The position numbers were made by a program, and so were the translations under genes. Of a stretch of DNA of 64,000 nt, positions 37,351 through 45,088 are shown one piece after another. The stretch spans positions 394,568 to 458,567 of the forward strand of contig NZ_CALUYL010000001.1 of NCBI RefSeq assembly GCF_944324995.1, given 5' to 3'. The DNA comes from an uncultured Mailhella sp. (GTDB lineage: Bacteria > Desulfobacterota > Desulfovibrionia > Desulfovibrionales > Desulfovibrionaceae). The notes beneath the pieces are model-generated. The model was given only the letters and a program-made list of their open reading frames with translations, was not told where the DNA came from and searched no databases. How positions within the stretch are numbered: the stretch's first letter is position 1; each line of letters starts with the position of its first letter.

Positions 37351-38787
37351 CTAGTCCAGACGCGCCGCAATCCTGCGCTGGAGCTCCTTGTCCTCGCCGG
37401 GCTGCATCATGCGCTCAGGGCTCAGCACGTAGTCGATTTCCTCGCTGGTCATGTAGTTGTGCCGCACCACGAGATCGTACACCGACTGCCCGGAGGCCAG
37501 CGCCTCCCGCGCGATTTCCGACGAGCGTTCGTAGCCGATGTAGGGGGCGAGCGCCGTCACCACGCCTATGGCGTTGCGCACGAGCGAGGCGCAGTGCTCG
37601 CGATTGGCCGTAATGCCGTCCACGCACAAATCGCGCAGAATGTGGCAGGCGTTGCCGAGATGCTTCAGCGAGGCGAACAGCGTGTAGGCAATGACGGGCT
37701 CCATGGCGTTGAGTTCCAGCTGTCCGGCTTCCGCGGCCATGGAAATGGTCACGTCCTTGCCGATGACGTCGAAACAGACCTGATTCACCACCTCGGGAAT
37801 GACCGGATTCACCTTGCCGGGCATGATGGAGGAACCCGGCTGACGGGGCGGCAGATTGATTTCGTTCAGACCGCAGCAGGGCCCGGACGAGAGCAGCCTC
37901 AGGTCGTTGCATATTTTGGAGAGCTTGACCACAAAACGCTTGAGCAGGCCGGAAATCTGCACGTAGGCGCAGCAGTCGGACGTGGCTTCCACCAGATTTT
38001 CCGCCATGAACAGCGGCAGCGAGGAAATTTCCGCGAGGCGCTTCGTCACCAGCGCGGCATAGCCTTCCGGCGTGTTGATGCCCGTGCCTATGGCCGTCGC
38101 GCCCATGCTGATGTCGCAGATCTGCTCGCGGCCTTCTCCGATGCGGCGGATGTCCTCGCCGATGGTGGTCGCCCACGCGGAAAATTCCATGCCCAGCGTC
38201 ATGGGCACGGCGTCCTGCATCTGGGTCCGGCCCATCTTCATGACGTCGCAAAACTCCTCGGCCTTGGCCGCAAAGCCCTGACGCAGGTATTCCATGTCGC
38301 CCATGAAATCCGTCAGCGTGGTGTAGAGCGCCAGACGGATGGCCGTGGGATACACGTCGTTGGTGGACTGCGAGCAGTTCACGTGATTGTTGGGATGGCA
38401 GTACTGATATTCGCCCTTCCTGTGCCCCATGAGCTCAAGGGCGACGTTGGCGATAACCTCGTTGGCGTTCATGTTGCACGACGTGCCCGCGCCGCCCTGA
38501 TACACGTCCACGGGGAACTGATCGTTGTACTCGCCGGCAATGACCTTGTCGCAGGCGAGGCAGATGTAGCGGCCGATGGATTCCGGCAGCACGCCGAGCT
38601 CCATGTTGGCCAGCGCCGCCGCCTTCTTCACGTAGCCGAACGCCTGAATGAAGCGCGGCATGGAGGCAATGGTCGTGCCCGAAATGCGGAAGTTCTCCAG
38701 AGCCCGGCTGGTCTGGATGCCGTAATAGACATCGGCGGGAATTTCCAGATCGCCAAGAAAATCATGCTCCTTACGCGTTGCGGTCAT
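37351..38787 (-). CDS. aspA: Aspartate ammonia-lyase (aspartase)
   Basis: A 478-residue fumarase/[20 protein letters not shown] lyase that splits aspartate to fumarate and ammonia. It starts MTATRKEHDFLGDLEIPAD after AAGGAG. Substrate and signature regions: GGAGTSCNMNANEVIAN, QSTNDVYPTA, and the mobile catalytic loop GSSIMPGKVNPVIPE. The N-terminal EHDFLGDLEIP pattern and full sequence favour aspartase over class II fumarase. In anaerobes it can feed fumarate respiration. The gene appears monocistronic. Confidence 0.95.
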   Translation of the reverse strand: MTATRKEHDFLGDLEIPADVYYGIQTSRALENFRISGTTIASMPRFIQAFGYVKKAAALANMELGVLPESIGRYICLACDKVIAGEYNDQFPVDVYQGGAGTSCNMNANEVIANVALELMGHRKGEYQYCHPNNHVNCSQSTNDVYPTAIRLALYTTLTDFMGDMEYLRQGFAAKAEEFCDVMKMGRTQMQDAVPMTLGMEFSAWATTIGEDIRRIGEGREQICDISMGATAIGTGINTPEGYAALVTKRLAEISSLPLFMAENLVEATSDCCAYVQISGLLKRFVVKLSKICNDLRLLSSGPCCGLNEINLPPRQPGSSIMPGKVNPVIPEVVNQVCFDVIGKDVTISMAAEAGQLELNAMEPVIAYTLFASLKHLGNACHILRDLCVDGITANREHCASLVRNAIGVVTALAPYIGYERSSEIAREALASGQSVYDLVVRHNYMTSEEIDYVLSPERMMQPGEDKELQRRIAARLD

Positions 38788-39137
38788 AGGCGCTCCTTTT
38801 TCCGTCTCTGAAACGGCAAAATTTTGACAATCGTTTTCAAGCAGAGAAAAATATACTGCAATATCAAACAACTGCCCGATCATGCGAAAACTTTTTTTTC
38901 GCCTTGTCCTCAATTTTGGGCCACCCTAGCACACTCAGAGCCCGGGGAAAAGCGCGCTGTATTGCTTTTTCTCTCCCGCGCCCTTGCACCCCATGACTTC
39001 AAAAAATTTTTGCTCGACGCGCGGCGGCGGTCGAAAATGCCGGAGAGAATTTCAAAGTTCGCGCCTTCGTCCTGCTTTCGAGCCGACGCCGCCCGCGCCC
39101 AGAGCGCCGAGTCCCAAGCCTGCCTGCCTCGCGCACA
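38788..39137. other. Gene-free region upstream of aspA and downstream of folD
   Basis: An A+T-rich block at about 38815-38910, with TTGACAATCGTTTTCAA and several TATA-like stretches, probably holds the aspA promoter and operator on the minus strand, but no single -35/-10 pair is convincing. The rest, up to the folD terminator, shows nothing I can interpret. Confidence 0.5.
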
Positions 39138-39176
39138 CAAAAAAAGCCCTTTCCGACCGAAAAGGACGGAAAGGGC
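39138..39176 (-). terminator. Terminator of folD
   Basis: Minus strand: GCCCTTTCCG, 11-base loop, CGGAAAGGGC, followed by eight T residues. Confidence 0.93.
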
Positions 39177-39271
39177 AAAACGTGAAGCCGCAAGTGCGGC
39201 TCTCCCCGGGCGGAAGATCGGGGGGCGGCCTGCGCTTCTCGTTGCTGCGCAGGCCGGGCGAGCTTTCGGCG

Positions 39272-40129
39272 TTATGCGCCGAGAAGCTTTTTTCTCCAGG
39301 CCCGGGCGGTGTTCACAAGGAGCTGAGAAATGGTCATGGGGCCGATGCCGCCGGGAACCGGCGTGATGGCGGAAGCGAGCGGGGCCACGTGCTCAAAGTC
39401 CACGTCGCCGCAGAGCTTGCCGTCCTCGCCGCGGTTGATGCCCACGTCGATGATGACGGCTCCGGGCTTGACCATGTCGGCCGTGACGAAGCGGGGCCTG
39501 CCGAGCGCGGCCACGATGATATCGGCCTCGCGGCACACGGCGGCGAGATCGGGCGTGCGGGAATGGCACATGGTCACGGTGGCGTTGTAATCGCGGCTGC
39601 CGAGCATGAGGGACACCGGACGGCCCACAAGATTGCTGCGGCCGATGACCACGGCCCGCTTGCCGCTCACGGAAATGTTGTAGTGGTCGAGCAGCGCCAG
39701 AATGCCCGCAGGCGTGCAGGGACGAAGCCCGGGCACGTTCATGGCCACGCGGCCCTGATTGACGGCGGTGAGGCCGTCCACGTCCTTGTCCGGGCTGATG
39801 GCCTCGATGCAGGGACGCTCGTCCAGCCCTTCGGGCAGGGGGAGCTGAAGCAGAATGCCGTCCACGGCAGGATCGGCGTTGAGGGACGCGATGAGCTCTT
39901 CCAGCTCCTGCTGAAGAATGGAGGCGGGTCGGCGGTAGGAACGCGTGTCGATGCCGGCGTCGGCGCAGGCCTTTTCCTTGTTGCGCACGTACACCTGCGA
40001 AGCCGGATCCTCGCCCACCAGAATCACCGCCAGGCAGGGAGCGCGTCCGGCTTTCTCCCTGTCTTTCGCTATGTCCTCACGAAGCGCGGCGCGTATGGAC
40101 GCCGCAGTCGCCTTACCGTCGAGTATCAA
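39272..40129 (-). CDS. folD: Methylenetetrahydrofolate dehydrogenase/cyclohydrolase
   Basis: A 285-residue bifunctional enzyme of one-carbon metabolism that converts 5,10-methylene-THF to 10-formyl-THF, the formyl donor used by Fmt. Motifs: YVRNKEKACADAGI with the catalytic lysine, LLQLPLPEGLD, PDKDVDGL, and the NADP-binding VVIGRSNLVGRPVS and GGIGPMTISQLLVNT. The start is TTG at 40129 with GGAGG 7 bases upstream. It has its own terminator. ftsK ends 210 bases upstream on the same strand. Confidence 0.96.
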   Translation of the reverse strand: MILDGKATAASIRAALREDIAKDREKAGRAPCLAVILVGEDPASQVYVRNKEKACADAGIDTRSYRRPASILQQELEELIASLNADPAVDGILLQLPLPEGLDERPCIEAISPDKDVDGLTAVNQGRVAMNVPGLRPCTPAGILALLDHYNISVSGKRAVVIGRSNLVGRPVSLMLGSRDYNATVTMCHSRTPDLAAVCREADIIVAALGRPRFVTADMVKPGAVIIDVGINRGEDGKLCGDVDFEHVAPLASAITPVPGGIGPMTISQLLVNTARAWRKKLLGA

Positions 40130-40316
40130 GGCAGTTCCTCCTTTTCCGGCCGGGCCGGAGGCATGGGGTGACAGGTTTGCCGCTCCGCATGGCGCAGGAA
40201 CGGCTCATTCCGCAGTCCCGCCGGACTGCGGCGCGGAAAAGCGCCCACTGCCTTTTCCGCAAATGTGTTGCGCCGGCCGCTTTCCGGGGCGTCCTCCCTG
40301 CCTGCACACGCGAGGC

Positions 40317-40334
40317 GAGCCCCGCTCTTCGGCC
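40317..40334. repeat. Copy of an 18-base intergenic repeat, just after ftsK
   Basis: GAGCCCCGCTCTTCGGCC, identical to 20365-20382. It lies 5 bases beyond the ftsK stop. Confidence 0.55.
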
Positions 40335-40339
40335 AGGGT

Positions 40340-43300
40340 CTAGCGATGCACCACGCTGCGCGGACGTGTGCCGTCGGCCTGACTGAGCAGACCGTCCTTT
40401 TCCATCTGCTCCACGAAGCGGGCCGCGCGGTTGAAGCCGATGCGGAAACGCCGCTGCAGCAGGGAAATGGACACCTTGCCGTTGTCCAGCACGAACTGCA
40501 CGGCTTCGGCGTAAATGGGATCGTCCACGATTTCGTTGCTCCGGGAGGCGGGCTGACCGAAATCTTCGGCGTCGTCCGCGTCGTCGTTGCCGAATTCCGC
40601 AAAATCGACCTTGTAGTTCGGCGGCTGCTGCTTTTTCCAGAATTCCACCACGGCCGACACTTCATCGTCGCTCACGAAAGCGCCGTGCAGGCGCTGAATC
40701 ATGCCGCCGTTGGGCTTGAACAGCATGTCGCCCATGCCGAGCAGCTTTTCCGCGCCCGCGCCGTCGATGATGGTGCGCGAATCCTGACCGCTCGTCACCT
40801 TGAAGGCGATGCGGCAGGGGAAATTCGCCTTGATGATGCCCGTCACCACGTCCACGCTGGGGCGCTGCGTGGCGATGATGAGGTGAATGCCCGCGGCTCG
40901 GGCGAGCTGCGCGAGACGCACGATGCTGCCTTCCACTTCCTTGCGCTTCACCATCATGAGGTCGGCGAGTTCATCGACGATGATGACGAGGAACGGCATG
41001 TTGGAAAGATCTTCCGGCTCGCCGGTTTCCGCGTCCACGGGCATGGGGCCTCCGGCCTCCACCTCGGCGCGCAGACGGGCCTGACGGTCGTTGTAGCCCG
41101 TGATGTTGCGCACCTTGACCTTGGAGAACAGCGAAAGGCGGCGGTTCATCTCCTCAATGGCCCAGAGCAGCGCGTTCTTGGTGAGATCCATGTCCGTCAC
41201 CACGGGATGCACGAGATGGGGCAGATCCGCGTACATGGAAAGTTCCACGCGCTTGGGGTCCACCAGAATCATCTGCACTTCGTCGGGCCTGGCGCGGTAG
41301 AGCAGGCTGAGAATGATGGCGTTCAGGCACACGCTCTTGCCCGCGCCGGTGGCGCCGGCCACAAGAAGATGCGGCATTTTGGCCAGATCCGCGGACACGG
41401 GACGCCCGCCGGTATCCTTGCCGAGCGCCACGGTGAGCAGCGATTTGGCCTGACGGAAATTTTCGTTTTCCACAATTTCCCGGAAATGCACGGTGCAGCG
41501 CTTTTCGTTGGGCACTTCCACGCCCACGGTGTCGGTGCCGGGCACGGGAGCCTGCATGCGCACGGACACGGCCTTGAGCGACATGGCCAGATCGTTGGCC
41601 AGATTGGTGATGCGCGTGGCCTTGACGCCCGGAGCCGGACGCACCTCGAAGAGCGTGACCACGGGGCCGGGCGTGATGCGCGCCAGGGTGGCGTTCACGT
41701 TGAAGTTCTTGAGGCAGGTGATGAGCGCGTTGCCCTGTCTGGCCAGGGTAAGCTCATCGGGTCTGCTGGCAAGATCCTCTTCCGGCAGCGGCGAAAGCAG
41801 TTCCAGAGGCGGCAGCTGAAGCTCCCTGCGCTTCGGCAGCACGGGCGCAGGCGCAGCGGGAGCGGCGGCTTCGGCTTCAAGCTCTTTCTGTGCAGCAAGA
41901 GCTCCGGCCACGGCGCTGTCCACGGAGGCGTAGGCGGCGTCCTTGTGCTGCGCGGCAGGCACTTCCGCCGCGCGGAAAAACTGGGGAGAAGCCTGCCCGG
42001 GCACTTCCGTCTGCGGCGCGGGCTGCTTTTCGGGAGAGGGCGCAGCCGTCACCACGGCGGGCAGATCGTCGGTATTCACGGCCGAAGCCGAGGCGGAAAG
42101 CGCGGCCAGGGCCGAAGGCGGCAGATCTTCCTCCGGCACGTCGGGTTCGATGAAGGGCGCGGAAGAAACGGGCTGCACGGGCACGACGGCGGGGGCCGGA
42201 GCCTGCGCGGGCTCAAAGGAAGGCGCGGCGGGCGCGGACGCCATCGCCGCAGGGGCAGGAGCGGAAAACACGGAAGCAGCCGTCGCGGGAGCGGCAGGCA
42301 CAACCGACGACGCTTCGGCAACCGGCGGAGCCGACTCGACGCTCGATGCTGCAAGAGCCGCCGGAGACACGACAACAGGTTCAGCCGCCGGGGAAGCAGG
42401 CGCAGAACCGACTGCTGCGGAGGGTATCGGAGAAAACGGCGCAGCGCTCACTGCCGCGGAGGGCGTGGGGGAAAACGGCGCAGAAACGGTTGCCGCGGAA
42501 GGCGTCGTCGCCGCGGAAGATTCCGGCGTTTCGACGGCATCCTCCAGCTCAAGAATGAATTCGCTCTCTTCCTGCGCCGGAGCCTTTTCCGCCGCAGGCG
42601 CCGGAACCGGTTCCGGCACGAACACGGCGGCCACGGCAGGTTCGGAAGCGCTCGTGCCGCGCTTTGCGCTCTCCGGCCGTTCCACAAGGCGCAGAAGTTC
42701 GCTCAAATCCTCTTCCCGAATGCCGGAATCCACAGGATCGGGCTCCGCGCCCGGAAGATCGGGGGCCTTCGGCAGATCCGTTTTTATTTCAAGCACGGGC
42801 GCGGGAGTTTCCGCAACGTCCTTCTTCCTGCCGAACACGATGTCGAGCACAGGGCGGGGACGCTTTGCCGCGTCCGGAATTCTGCGCCATCCGGCGACAA
42901 GCCCGGGCAGGCGCTTCAGCGCTTCGGGCAGATGCGGCACGGGCAGATCGTAGGTCGTGCCGAAGGAGGGAATTTTCCGCATCGCCCAGGAGGCGAACGA
43001 AGCAATGAGCGTCAGCCACGAAATGCTGAACGACAGCTCCATGGCAATGAGGAACACGAAGAACCACAGCAGAAACGAGCCGACGGGACTGAAAAAAATA
43101 AGGGAAAAGGCGGAAAGCCACTGTCCGGCAAGGCCGCCGCCGTGAATGCCGTGAACGCTGATGTCGAATACGGACGAGGCCACCAGCATGCAGGAAAAAA
43201 GCAGGAGATACCCCACCCAGCGGTACCACTTGAGCACCAGCCAGCGGGACACCAGTCCCGCGCCCACGGCCAGAAAGAACACGACCCACAAGAAGGATCC

Positions 43301-43504
43301 CAGACCGAAGCAGTCCACCAGAAAGCCCGACAGATATGCGCCGAACAGTCCGGCCGCGTTCTGCACGGAAGAAGCGTTCATGCTCACGGCCTGATTGAAG
43401 GTGGGATCGCCGACATGATAGCTCCAGAGACTGAGCAGCATAAGCAGACCGCAGAAAAGAAAAAGCAGTCCGAGCAGTTCGCGTACCAGTCTGTGTCCGT
43501 ACAT
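40340..43504 (-). CDS. ftsK: DNA translocase FtsK
   Basis: A 1054-residue septal DNA pump. Residues 1-190 hold four or more membrane segments (LLGLLFLFCGLLMLL and others). A low-complexity linker of roughly 300 residues rich in Ala, Pro, Ser and Glu follows. The RecA-like motor has Walker A GATGAGKS at about 717-724 and ILVDPKRVELSMY. The C-terminal gamma winged helix (YAEAVQFVLDNGKVSISLLQRRF) recognises the orienting KOPS sequences and activates Xer recombination. ATG 43504 is preferred: AAGGGG is 6 bases upstream, whereas the ATG at 43510 abuts it. Confidence 0.95.
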   Translation of the reverse strand: MYGHRLVRELLGLLFLFCGLLMLLSLWSYHVGDPTFNQAVSMNASSVQNAAGLFGAYLSGFLVDCFGLGSFLWVVFFLAVGAGLVSRWLVLKWYRWVGYLLLFSCMLVASSVFDISVHGIHGGGLAGQWLSAFSLIFFSPVGSFLLWFFVFLIAMELSFSISWLTLIASFASWAMRKIPSFGTTYDLPVPHLPEALKRLPGLVAGWRRIPDAAKRPRPVLDIVFGRKKDVAETPAPVLEIKTDLPKAPDLPGAEPDPVDSGIREEDLSELLRLVERPESAKRGTSASEPAVAAVFVPEPVPAPAAEKAPAQEESEFILELEDAVETPESSAATTPSAATVSAPFSPTPSAAVSAAPFSPIPSAAVGSAPASPAAEPVVVSPAALAASSVESAPPVAEASSVVPAAPATAASVFSAPAPAAMASAPAAPSFEPAQAPAPAVVPVQPVSSAPFIEPDVPEEDLPPSALAALSASASAVNTDDLPAVVTAAPSPEKQPAPQTEVPGQASPQFFRAAEVPAAQHKDAAYASVDSAVAGALAAQKELEAEAAAPAAPAPVLPKRRELQLPPLELLSPLPEEDLASRPDELTLARQGNALITCLKNFNVNATLARITPGPVVTLFEVRPAPGVKATRITNLANDLAMSLKAVSVRMQAPVPGTDTVGVEVPNEKRCTVHFREIVENENFRQAKSLLTVALGKDTGGRPVSADLAKMPHLLVAGATGAGKSVCLNAIILSLLYRARPDEVQMILVDPKRVELSMYADLPHLVHPVVTDMDLTKNALLWAIEEMNRRLSLFSKVKVRNITGYNDRQARLRAEVEAGGPMPVDAETGEPEDLSNMPFLVIIVDELADLMMVKRKEVEGSIVRLAQLARAAGIHLIIATQRPSVDVVTGIIKANFPCRIAFKVTSGQDSRTIIDGAGAEKLLGMGDMLFKPNGGMIQRLHGAFVSDDEVSAVVEFWKKQQPPNYKVDFAEFGNDDADDAEDFGQPASRSNEIVDDPIYAEAVQFVLDNGKVSISLLQRRFRIGFNRAARFVEQMEKDGLLSQADGTRPRSVVHR
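42410..42510 (-). repeat. 39-base tandem repeat inside the ftsK linker
   Basis: About two and a half copies with a 39-base (13-residue) period, encoding variants of SAAVSAPFSPTP. GAAAACGGCGCA recurs at 42433 and 42472. In frame, so linker length can vary without disrupting the gene. Confidence 0.65.
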
Positions 43505-43568
43505 TGGCATCCCCTTCAAACTTCAAGTGAACCCTTCCGGGACGGGCCCGGAATCCGTTTTTCTCCCG

Positions 43569-43619
43569 AAAAACGAAAGCGCTGCCGGAAGGGCGCGCAA
43601 CACGTCCTGCCGACAGCGC
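43569..43619 (-). terminator. Probable terminator of efp
   Basis: Minus strand: GCGCTGTCGG and CCGGCAGCGC pair with one mismatch over a 21-base loop, followed by TTTCGTTTTT. Confidence 0.6.
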
Positions 43620-43637
43620 AAAAGAAAAGAACGCGAA

Positions 43638-44195
43638 TTAGTCGCGGCCGAGATATTCGCGGGTGCGGGTATCGACCTTGACGCGGTCGCCTTCGTTCAC
43701 GAAAATCGGCACCTGAATGGTCACGCCGGTTTCCAGGGTGGCGGGCTTGGTCACGTTGGAAACGGTGTCGCCCTTCACGCCGGGTTCGGTCTTGACCACG
43801 GTCATCACGAGGCTCACGGGCACTTCAATGTCGATGGGCTGTCCGTTGTAGAGCAGCACGCGGCACTGCTGGGATTCCAGCAGCCAGTCAGCCTTGCCGT
43901 CGGTGTCGGACACGGGCAGGGAAATCTGTTCGTAGGTGGTCATGTCCATGAAGATGAGGTCGTCGCCTTCGCGGTACAGGTACTGCATGTCGCGCTGTTC
44001 CATGTCGGGCTTGCCCACCTTTTCGCCGGAACGGAAGGTATTGTCCACCACGCGGCCGTTGAGAATGTTGCGCAGCTTGGTGCGCACCATGGCGCCGCCC
44101 TTGCCGGGCTTGAAGTGCTGGAATTCAACGATTTCGTAAGGAGTGCCATCGATCTCGATCTTCAGGCCGCGACGAAAGTCAGTAGTGGAATACAT
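43638..44195 (-). CDS. efp: Elongation factor P
   Basis: A 185-residue EF-P that rescues ribosomes stalled at polyproline. It starts [17 protein letters not shown] after GGAGG at 4 bases. The tip loop PGKGGA carries the lysine that is modified in some bacteria. Three OB-like domains are visible, ending [17 protein letters not shown]. Proline-rich clients in this window include the FtsK linker and the DprA linker. The leader contains an inverted repeat at 44282-44322. Confidence 0.97.
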   Translation of the reverse strand: MYSTTDFRRGLKIEIDGTPYEIVEFQHFKPGKGGAMVRTKLRNILNGRVVDNTFRSGEKVGKPDMEQRDMQYLYREGDDLIFMDMTTYEQISLPVSDTDGKADWLLESQQCRVLLYNGQPIDIEVPVSLVMTVVKTEPGVKGDTVSNVTKPATLETGVTIQVPIFVNEGDRVKVDTRTREYLGRD

Positions 44196-44281
44196 GATGC
44201 CTCCAGGCAAAAATATGATTTTTTTTCGTAAAAAATCCGAAACGGGCCGACGCGGACCCTTCCGGCCTCCGAAAACGGAGG

Positions 44282-44322
44282 AAATATTCCCCGCGCTGCG
44301 GGGGACGCCCTGCGGAATATTT
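44282..44322. repeat. Nested inverted repeat in the efp leader
   Basis: AAATATTCC (44282-44290) pairs with GGAATATTT (44314-44322). Inside, CCCCGC-GCT-GCGGGG (44289-44303) forms a second perfect helix that shares two bases with the outer arm. It lies between divergent efp and engB, in the probable efp 5' leader. Confidence 0.6.
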
Positions 44323-44417
44323 GCCTTTTCCGCCGGAGCAGGCTAATCTCGGCTTTTTCCGAAAAGCAAGATATATTGTCCGATAGAGGCTCACTTTGTC
44401 AACTCGGGAGGAGCGCC

Positions 44418-45080
44418 ATGACCGACCCGTCCGCCGAAAAAAAGACCTGTTCCGAACCCGCGCTGGAACTTCTGGCCACCCTGTACACCCTTGAACAGCT
44501 GGAAGACGCCTCGCATCACATGCCGCAGATTGCGCTGGCCGGCCGCTCCAACGTGGGCAAGTCCTCGCTCATCAACGCTCTCGCCCGCAGAAAAAAACTG
44601 GCCAAGGTCAGCTCCGAACCGGGCAAGACCCGTTCGGTCAACCTTTTTCTGGTCAAGCCCGACGGCTTCTGCCTCACCGACCTGCCCGGCTACGGCTACG
44701 CCCGCCGCGGCCACGAGGAGCGCCGCAACTGGGCGGCCCTCATTCAGAAGTATCTGGAAGAAACCAAAACGCTGCGCGCGCTCGCCCTGCTCATCGACTG
44801 CCGCATTCCCACGCAGCAGTCCGACCGGCTGATGGCCGATTTCGCCAAAGCCCGGAAGCTTCCCGTCATCGCCGTGCTCACCAAGGCCGACAAGTGCTCC
44901 CTCAAGGAACGCTCCGCCCAGCAGAAGACCTGGGAAGCCATTCTCGGCGGACAGAAACCCGTGGTGGTTTCCGCAGTCACGAGGCTCGGCATCGACGAGC
45001 TGTGGGCAAGGCTGCGCGAAGCCGGAGCCCCCGATCCTCTTCCCTCCGCCGATGAAATCGACGGTCCTTCCGCAGACTGA
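44418..45080 (+). CDS. engB: Ribosome biogenesis GTPase EngB (YihA/YsxC)
   Basis: A 220-residue essential-type GTPase for 50S assembly. G1 GRSNVGKSS, G3 DLPGYGYA and G4 TKAD are intact, and TRSVNLF is the family switch I. The ATG at 44418 is preceded by GGAGG. The helicase gene begins 8 bases after the stop and thiL follows that, so engB leads a three- or four-gene operon. Confidence 0.95.
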   Translation: MTDPSAEKKTCSEPALELLATLYTLEQLEDASHHMPQIALAGRSNVGKSSLINALARRKKLAKVSSEPGKTRSVNLFLVKPDGFCLTDLPGYGYARRGHEERRNWAALIQKYLEETKTLRALALLIDCRIPTQQSDRLMADFAKARKLPVIAVLTKADKCSLKERSAQQKTWEAILGGQKPVVVSAVTRLGIDELWARLREAGAPDPLPSADEIDGPSAD

Positions 45081-45088
45081 TTCACGCC

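Noticed and set aside
38822..38838. TTGACAATCGTTTTCAA as an FNR/HcpR operator for aspA
   Set aside because: Arms are only four bases and the spacing does not match the known consensus sites.
42410..42510. CRISPR-like short repeat
   Set aside because: It is an in-frame 39-base coding repeat in the ftsK linker with no spacers.
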